This document shows, in pieces, positions 7,925-12,296 of a stretch of DNA of 12,296 bases (position 1 is the first letter of the stretch; each line of letters opens with the position of its first letter). This DNA is from Acidobacteriota bacterium (GTDB lineage Bacteria > Acidobacteriota > Vicinamibacteria > Vicinamibacterales > UBA8438), in NCBI GenBank assembly GCA_011523485.1, contig WTGR01000372.1, positions 1 to 12,296 of the forward strand. Direction: 5' to 3'. Position numbers and translations under genes: made by a program. The notes below the pieces were generated by a model. It was not told where the DNA came from. It was given only the letters and a program-made list of their open reading frames with translations, and did no database searches.

Positions 7925-7962
7925 GATTCGCGTGCCCGCCGCAGAACTCGCTTCGTACCGTT

Positions 7963-9228
7963 CTACGGCGCGGGCTCCTGGTCCCCCCGCTCGCCCCCGG
8001 CGTGCTCCAGCTCGTAGGCGATGGCCGCGTCGAAGTACTGCGGGGCGAGCGTGCCCTTGATGACGACGCCGTTGATGACGTACGTGGGGGTAGCCTCCAC
8101 CGGCAGGCCGTTGCCGAGCGCGATGTCGCCCTGCACCGCGAGGACCGTCTCGTCGTAGGCCGCGTCGTAGCGCGCACGATCGATGCCCGCCACGTCGGCG
8201 AGGGCCTCCACGACCGCTTCGCGGTCCAGACCCGGTTGGTTGGCGTACAGCCATTCCTCCATCTCGACCCGCACGTCCTCGCCCAACCCCGCTGCGAGCC
8301 GCACGGCGACGGCCCCTGCGCACGCGCCGTGGTGCTGGCCCCGCGGCGCCTGTTCGTTGCACGCGGGATCGAGTGGGTAGTCCAGGGTCACCTGCCGCAC
8401 CCGGCCCGGGTGCGACGACGCGTACTTGGCGAAGATCGGAGCGTAGGCGCGATGGGCGTTGGCGCACGCCGGACACTGGTAATCGTTGAACTTGACCACG
8501 ATCACCGCGACGCCCGCGGTGTCGGCGGACGCGGGCAGGGCCAGATCCACACGCGGCTCCGCCTCCCAGTAGCGCTCGAACTCGCTCCGCAGGTCGCCGG
8601 TCACCGGCGCCGGGGGCGGCGCCGCCGATTCCGCCGCCACCGCCGGCTCCGGAGCAGGCCGCGGCCAGGTGAACCAACCCGCCGAGCCGACCGAGCCGAC
8701 CAGGAACACCACCAGCAGCGCCATCCCGACCGGCGCCCGCGCGAGTGTGCGCAGGTCGCTCAGCGCCGCGGCCGGAAGGCGCCGGGCCGGCGTCGCCTCC
8801 TCTCCGCCGGACAGGATGAAGATGCCGACGACCGCCACGTAGACGACGACGCACAGCAGGCAGATCGTGCCCAGCACGAAGAACGAGGCGTAGGCCATGT
8901 ACATCGCGACCGCGAGGCCGACGGTGGACCACAGCAGCAGGTAGCCGGCGACGTTCGGCGCCGCCGCGCGGGGCGCCCGCGCCCCGGCGTACGTCAGCAG
9001 CAGAACCGCGGCGAACCAGATGACGCCGCCCAGAGCCACCGGCACGCCGAGCACGCTGCCGTAGCGGCTCTGGTACACCTGCGTGCAGCTCACGCTGGCG
9101 TTGATGTCGCAGAAGCTGGCGTAGGTCGGGTCGCCGAGCATCCGCACATGCACGTAGGTGGAGGCGGCTGCAGCCAGGAGACCGGCGCATGCAAGTATCG
9201 TCATCCACATTCGCGTCCGTCTGGTCAT
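7963..9228 (-). CDS. VKOR-DsbA fusion, disulfide bond-forming enzyme
   Basis: This 421-residue protein joins a vitamin K epoxide reductase (VKOR) membrane domain to a periplasmic DsbA-like thioredoxin fold. In the VKOR part, Cys40 and Cys48 form the outer loop pair, Ser58 sits in YGSVLGVP, and CLLC (123-126) is the quinone-side active site. A further membrane segment (about 168-186) leads to a Pro/Ala-rich linker. The DsbA part has CPAC (252-255), a second Cys pair (290, 303) and the cis-Pro loop ATPTYVING (379-387). The fused enzyme should oxidise exported proteins and pass electrons to quinone. The ATG at 9228 is chosen because GGAG lies 5 bases before it; GTG at 9234 is an alternative. It lies between pilA and the ABC genes, which suggests that pilins are substrates. 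Confidence 0.93.
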   Translation of the reverse strand: MTRRTRMWMTILACAGLLAAAASTYVHVRMLGDPTYASFCDINASVSCTQVYQSRYGSVLGVPVALGGVIWFAAVLLLTYAGARAPRAAAPNVAGYLLLWSTVGLAVAMYMAYASFFVLGTICLLCVVVYVAVVGIFILSGGEEATPARRLPAAALSDLRTLARAPVGMALLVVFLVGSVGSAGWFTWPRPAPEPAVAAESAAPPPAPVTGDLRSEFERYWEAEPRVDLALPASADTAGVAVIVVKFNDYQCPACANAHRAYAPIFAKYASSHPGRVRQVTLDYPLDPACNEQAPRGQHHGACAGAVAVRLAAGLGEDVRVEMEEWLYANQPGLDREAVVEALADVAGIDRARYDAAYDETVLAVQGDIALGNGLPVEATPTYVINGVVIKGTLAPQYFDAAIAYELEHAGGERGDQEPAP

Positions 9229-9286
9229 CTTCACTCCACCCTCTTCCGCATTACCCGTCCCGTTCCGGCGATGCGCCAGGGAATCC

Positions 9287-9329
9287 GCGCCGCGGAAGCT
9301 CCGCGCGAGCGAACTCCCGATCCGGCCGC
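9287..9329. repeat. Intergenic repeat, copy 2 (pilA/VKOR gap)
   Basis: This is the second copy of the element seen at 1928-1971. It contains two possible stems, CGCGG/CCGCG (9291-9295 with 9301-9305) and CCGGC/GCCGG around 9322-9334. The second corresponds in position to the GCAA hairpin of copy 1 although its sequence differs, which suggests that structure matters. The gap holds no other recognisable feature except a GGAG-type ribosome site for the VKOR-DsbA gene. Confidence 0.5.
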
Positions 9330-9378
9330 GCCGGTCCCGTCCCTTGTAATGACATCTCGCGCCGCCGTCAAGACGGAT

Positions 9379-9915
9379 CTACTGTATGGGCGCCGCGCCG
9401 GCCGGCGCGCCGGTCTGCGTCACCGGCAGGGTGGCCGTCGCCTGATAGATGGTGGCTCCCTGGTTCGTCCCGAAAAAGCGGGTTCCGCCCCCCGGATTCG
9501 GATCGGCCCCCACGAAATAGGTGGCGACCACACCGCCGGCGGCCACACCGTTGCACGACACCGGCGCACCGGTCGCGGCGGTCCCGCCGGTCATCGTGAT
9601 CGTGTAGCTGCTCTTGATCGACGGGTCGGCGCCCAGATCCGTGCCGATGAACCCGTCCCCGCCCCCGCCGACGGTCGGCGGCGTCGCCAGGCTGACCAGG
9701 GTCGGCGCATAGAAGCCGCTGCCGCAGCTCGCCGCATAGGTCGCCTGGGCGCTGTTGATCGCCCGCAGCGATCCGATCGCCGACGCCTCGTTGCCGGCCA
9801 TCCGCGCCCGCAACAGTCCCGGCGCGGCGATGGCGGCGATGATCCCGATAATCGCCACGACGATCAGCAGCTCGATCAACGTGAACCCTTCCTGCCTCTT
9901 CAGCACCCGTCTCAT
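9379..9915 (-). CDS. pilA: Major type IV pilin
   Basis: This is the likely pilus fibre subunit. The 178-residue prepilin has a basic leader MRRVLKRQEG, the PilD cut after Gly10, then FTLIELLIVVAIIGIIAAIA with Glu5. The mature protein is 168 residues. It continues PGLLRARMAGNEASAIGSLRAINSAQATYAASCGSGFY, a common pattern in deltaproteobacterial and acidobacterial pilins. There are exactly two cysteines, 54 and 111 of the mature form, well placed for one disulfide. The region after the helix is rich in Gly, Thr and Ala. The ATG at 9915 is preceded by AAAGGAG. An upstream ATG at 9957 overlaps the pilC stop as ATGA and would add 14 residues to the leader. The gene follows pilC directly, without pilS/pilR in between. 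It could be a pseudopilin, but order favours PilA. Confidence 0.9.
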   Translation of the reverse strand: MRRVLKRQEGFTLIELLIVVAIIGIIAAIAAPGLLRARMAGNEASAIGSLRAINSAQATYAASCGSGFYAPTLVSLATPPTVGGGGDGFIGTDLGADPSIKSSYTITMTGGTAATGAPVSCNGVAAGGVVATYFVGADPNPGGGTRFFGTNQGATIYQATATLPVTQTGAPAGAAPIQ

Positions 9916-9923
9916 CGTCCCGT

Positions 9924-9930
9924 CTCCTTT
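9924..9930 (-). promoter_or_regulatory. Ribosome binding site of pilA
   Basis: AAAGGAG on the minus strand lies 8 bases before the ATG at 9915. It is the strongest Shine-Dalgarno among the pil genes here, and it decides this start over the upstream ATG at 9957. A strong site fits a highly expressed structural subunit. Confidence 0.7.
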
Positions 9931-9953
9931 CGCTTCTTCCCGTCTTGCGCGTC

Positions 9954-11171
9954 TCATCCCGCCAGTCGTCCAATCAGGTCGAACACCGGCAGGTACATGG
10001 CCACCACGATGCCCCCGACGACGACCCCCAGCACCGCCACCGTGACCGGTTCCAGCAACGCCGTCATGCCGGCCACGGCCCGGTCGACCTCCTCCTCGTA
10101 GAAGTCGGCCACCTTCCCCAGCATCGTGTCCAGGGCGCCCGTGGTCTCCCCGACGTTGATCATCTGCGCCACCAGCGCGGGAAACACCTCGGTGTCGCGC
10201 AAGGGCGCCGCGAGCGACTCGCCGCGTTCCACCGCCGCCCGGGTCGCCAGGACGGCTTCCTCCACCACCGCGTTTCCGGCGGTCGCGGCGGTGATCTCCA
10301 GACTCTCGAGAATCGGCACGCCGGCGCCGACCAACGCCGACAGGGTGCGGCAGAATCGGGCGACCGCGTTGCGGCGCACGATCCCGCCTATCGCCGGCAG
10401 CCGCATCACGACCCGGTCGACGGCCAGCCGGCCGCCCGCCGTCGAATGGTATCGACGAAACGCCAGCGCCGCAGCCGCCGCGCCGAAACCGAGCAGCGGC
10501 GCGAACGTCGCCAGCGAATCGCTCGCCGCGATCACGAGGCGCGTCGGCAGCGGAAGCACGGCGCCCAGCCCCTCGAACAGCGCCGCGAAGGTGGGAATCA
10601 CCTTCCAGAGAATCACGCCCACGACCACGGCGGCGATCGCCAGCACCGCCACCGGGTACATCATCGCGGAGCGCACCTGCCCGCGCAGCGCGACGTGCTT
10701 CTCGATCTGCACCGCCAGACGGTCGAGAATCGTATCGAGAACGCCGCCGGCCTCCGCCGTCGCGACCATGCCGACATAGAGCCGGTCGAATGATCGAGGA
10801 TGCGCGCGCAGCGCGTCGGCCAGCGTCGAGCCGTCCTCCACCTCGGCCCGCACCGCGCGGATCGTAGCGGCGAACTCGCGGTCCTCCTCCTGTTCGCCGA
10901 GCATTTCCAGACACTGCACCAGGGGCAGCCCGGCCCCTATCATCACCGCGAACTGCCGGGTGAACACCGCGAGGCTGCGCGCCGACACCGCTTTCCCGCG
11001 CCGGATCCACCCCGCCGCGGAAGCGCTCCGGCGGGCCGGACGGATCGTCGTCACCACGACCCGCTCGCGTCTGAGCGCGGCGACCGCGTCGGCGGCGGAT
11101 GCGGCGCGCCGTTCCCCGCTGACGCGCACTCCCTCCAGGGTACGGCCGGCGAAGGCGAAGGTGGCGCTCAT
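9954..11171 (-). CDS. pilC: Type IV pilus inner-membrane platform protein
   Basis: PilC (GspF family) is the polytopic platform on which the PilB and PilT motors act. The protein is 405 residues, the usual length. It has an N-terminal cytoplasmic region (MSATFAFAGRTLEGVRVSGE) and two T2SSF domains, the first starting near 65 (SLAVFTRQFAVMIGAGLPLVQCLEML), the second near 268 (FCRTLSALVGAGVPILESLEI). Membrane helices include MMYPVAVLAIAAVVVGVILW and the C-terminal VTVAVLGVVVGGIVVAMYLPVF. The ATG at 11171 overlaps a pilT-type stop as ATGA with GGGAGGGG upstream, but that upstream sequence is now the duplicated pilT fragment, not the intact gene. The first 59 codons are repeated exactly in the truncated copy at 11368-11559. 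Full-length and intact. Confidence 0.97.
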   Translation of the reverse strand: MSATFAFAGRTLEGVRVSGERRAASAADAVAALRRERVVVTTIRPARRSASAAGWIRRGKAVSARSLAVFTRQFAVMIGAGLPLVQCLEMLGEQEEDREFAATIRAVRAEVEDGSTLADALRAHPRSFDRLYVGMVATAEAGGVLDTILDRLAVQIEKHVALRGQVRSAMMYPVAVLAIAAVVVGVILWKVIPTFAALFEGLGAVLPLPTRLVIAASDSLATFAPLLGFGAAAAALAFRRYHSTAGGRLAVDRVVMRLPAIGGIVRRNAVARFCRTLSALVGAGVPILESLEITAATAGNAVVEEAVLATRAAVERGESLAAPLRDTEVFPALVAQMINVGETTGALDTMLGKVADFYEEEVDRAVAGMTALLEPVTVAVLGVVVGGIVVAMYLPVFDLIGRLAG

Positions 11172-11384
11172 CGAGACACCCCTCCCGGCGACTGCCGGCC
11201 CTGCTCGTCCCGTCGGCGCGCGATCAGGACCTCGAGCTCCTCGCGATTCGCCGCGTGGTCGAGCGCCTGCTCCCGCGTGATGCGCCCCTGCCGATGGAGC
11301 GCCGCGAGCGCCTGCGTCATCGTCTGCATGCCGCGCTGCCTCTGACCGGCCTGCATCGCCGCGTAGATCAGATGCGCCTTGTCC
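10994..11384. repeat. 388-bp exact tandem duplication, copy A
   Basis: This segment is identical, base for base as far as I can read, to 11382-11772, with a 388-bp period. The copies share 3 bases (TCC, 11382-11384) at the join, a microhomology typical of replication slippage or end-joining duplications. This copy holds the 5' end of the intact pilC (first 59 codons) and the 3' fragment of pilT. The flanks diverge at once on both sides (10993 against 11381, 11385 against 11773). Confidence 0.95.
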
Positions 11385-11398
11385 CGCGCCGGATCCAC
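11168..11398 (-). pseudogene. Duplicated 3' fragment of pilT
   Basis: The last 71 codons of pilT (from DKAHLIYAAMQ to the stop) are repeated here without the ATPase core, so this cannot be a motor. The reading frame stays open a little upstream into the truncated pilC, where GTG at 11398 could in principle start a 76-residue peptide beginning MDPARDKAHL. Its stop overlaps the intact pilC start as ATGA, so if it is translated it could still couple to pilC. The conserved AIRNLIRE motif of PilT lies just outside the duplicated part. I consider it a remnant produced by the tandem duplication. Confidence 0.85.
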
Positions 11399-11559
11399 CC
11401 CGCCGCGGAAGCGCTCCGGCGGGCCGGACGGATCGTCGTCACCACGACCCGCTCGCGTCTGAGCGCGGCGACCGCGTCGGCGGCGGATGCGGCGCGCCGT
11501 TCCCCGCTGACGCGCACTCCCTCCAGGGTACGGCCGGCGAAGGCGAAGGTGGCGCTCAT
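11368..11559 (-). pseudogene. Truncated 5' copy of pilC
   Basis: This repeats the first 59 codons of pilC exactly, with its own ribosome site and ATGA overlap with the intact pilT stop. At the duplication join the frame runs out of register into the pilT fragment and ends after TRRI at TGA (11368-11370). The 63-residue product would have only the N-terminal cytoplasmic region, before the first T2SSF domain and any membrane helix. Because it keeps the start signals of pilC directly behind pilT, it is probably still translated. It may be an inert by-product or could compete for a PilC partner. Confidence 0.85.
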
Positions 11560-11772
11560 CGAGACACCCCTCCCGGCGACTGCCGGCCCTGCTCGTCCCG
11601 TCGGCGCGCGATCAGGACCTCGAGCTCCTCGCGATTCGCCGCGTGGTCGAGCGCCTGCTCCCGCGTGATGCGCCCCTGCCGATGGAGCGCCGCGAGCGCC
11701 TGCGTCATCGTCTGCATGCCGCGCTGCCTCTGACCGGCCTGCATCGCCGCGTAGATCAGATGCGCCTTGTCC
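11382..11772. repeat. 388-bp exact tandem duplication, copy B
   Basis: This is the partner of 10994-11384. It holds the 3' end of the intact pilT and the truncated 5' copy of pilC. The perfect identity means either a very recent event, ongoing conversion between copies, or an assembly error near a repeat. Confidence 0.95.
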
Positions 11773-12296
11773 TCGCGGATCAGGTTGCGGATCGCCGGCG
11801 TGGCGACCAGCACCTCGACGGCGCAGACGCGCCCCCGGCCGCCGGCGACCGGCACCAGGGCCTGGCAGACGACTCCCTCGAGCACCAGCGAGAGCTGCGT
11901 GCGCACCTGCGGCTGCTGATGCGCGGGGAAGAGGTCGATCACACGGCCGATGGCGTGCACCGCCGAGCTCGTATGCAGGGTCGCGAGGGTCAGGTGACCG
12001 GTCTCGGCAAGCCGCAGCGCCGCCTCGGTCGTTTCCAGGTCGCGCATCTCGCCGATGAGCACGACGTCGGGGTCCTCGCGCAGCGCCGCCCGCAACGCCG
12101 GCGCGAAACCGGCCGTGTCGCCGTGCACCTCGCGCTGGTTGACGATCGAGCGCCGGTGCGAATGGATGTACTCGATGGGGTCCTCTATCGTCAGGATGTG
12201 GCCCCGCCGCTCGGCGTTGATGCGGTCGATGAGCGCCGCGAGCGTCGTGCTCTTGCCGCTGCCGGTCGGGCCGGTCACCAGCACCAGGCCGTGCGG
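11556..12296 (-). CDS. pilT: Pilus retraction ATPase (5' end outside window)
   Basis: PilT is the hexameric cytoplasmic motor that depolymerises the pilus. The 246 visible residues hold the whole ATPase core: Walker A GPTGSGKST (9-17), the Asp box region HILTIEDPIEYIH (33-45), Walker B region DPDVVLIGEMRD (75-86), the His box HLTLATLHT (101-109) and the C-terminal AIRNLIRE motif (168-175), diagnostic of PilT and needed for retraction in studied homologues. The N-terminal PAS-like part (about 100-120 residues) is outside the window. The C-terminal tail REELEVLIARRRDEQGRQSPGGVSR is longer and more basic than I would expect. Its stop overlaps the start of the truncated pilC. Its last 71 codons are duplicated downstream, but this gene itself is uninterrupted. 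PilU is less likely given the context next to pilC. Confidence 0.96.
   Translation of the reverse strand, partial: PHGLVLVTGPTGSGKSTTLAALIDRINAERRGHILTIEDPIEYIHSHRRSIVNQREVHGDTAGFAPALRAALREDPDVVLIGEMRDLETTEAALRLAETGHLTLATLHTSSAVHAIGRVIDLFPAHQQPQVRTQLSLVLEGVVCQALVPVAGGRGRVCAVEVLVATPAIRNLIREDKAHLIYAAMQAGQRQRGMQTMTQALAALHRQGRITREQALDHAANREELEVLIARRRDEQGRQSPGGVSR

Noticed and set aside
8002..10101. A 699-codon open frame on the plus strand opposite VKOR-DsbA, pilA and pilC
   Set aside because: Its translation is Arg/His/Gln-rich with no recognisable motif, while the opposite strand carries three clearly conserved genes.
9379..11010. A 543-codon minus-strand open frame ending with pilA
   Set aside because: The upstream two thirds is an out-of-frame reading of pilC; the prepilin leader and AAAGGAG site fix the pilA start at 9915.

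Overview
The window is very GC-rich, densely coded DNA from a Gram-negative-type bacterium. It is mostly a type IV pilus (T4P) gene cluster, with two housekeeping genes at the left edge. The gene order pilT-pilC-pilA, then an ABC transporter, then pilD recalls the pil clusters of Myxococcus and other deltaproteobacterial or acidobacterial lineages. An Acidobacteriota (Vicinamibacteria-like) source is my best guess, made from style and gene content and not from any search.

Left part (1-1990): a partial archaeal/eukaryal-type prolyl-tRNA synthetase on the minus strand is divergent from a complete aroB on the plus strand. aroB converges on the pil cluster across a 67-bp gap that holds two perfect hairpins.

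Main part (1989-12296, all minus strand, so transcription runs from high to low coordinates): pilT (5' end outside the window), pilC, pilA (major pilin), a fused VKOR-DsbA disulfide-forming enzyme, an ABC ATPase, an ABC-2 permease, a TPR-like membrane-anchored protein, pilD (prepilin peptidase), then minor pilins of PilV, PilW and PilX type. Many junctions overlap by 4-10 nt (ATGA or GTGA), which points to translational coupling. The two larger minus-strand gaps (about 150 bp after pilA and 186 bp before the minor pilins) are likely transcription-unit boundaries. The second carries a strong sigma-54 -24/-12 match with repeats upstream.

How the genes fit together: PilA is the fibre subunit, PilD processes prepilins, PilC is the inner-membrane platform and PilT the retraction motor. 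PilV/W/X-like proteins probably form the priming or tip complex. The VKOR-DsbA protein could make the disulfides of the pilins, since PilA has exactly two cysteines. The ABC pair and TPR protein sit where Myxococcus xanthus has pilGHI, which are linked to pilus biogenesis. pilB, pilSR and pilMNOPQ are not in the window.

The most unusual features are an exact 388-bp tandem duplication across the pilT/pilC junction, which inserts a truncated pilC and a pilT 3' fragment between the two intact genes; a PilW-like minor pilin that appears to lack a prepilin leader; the VKOR-DsbA fusion inside the pilus cluster; and a related structured repeat found in two gaps.
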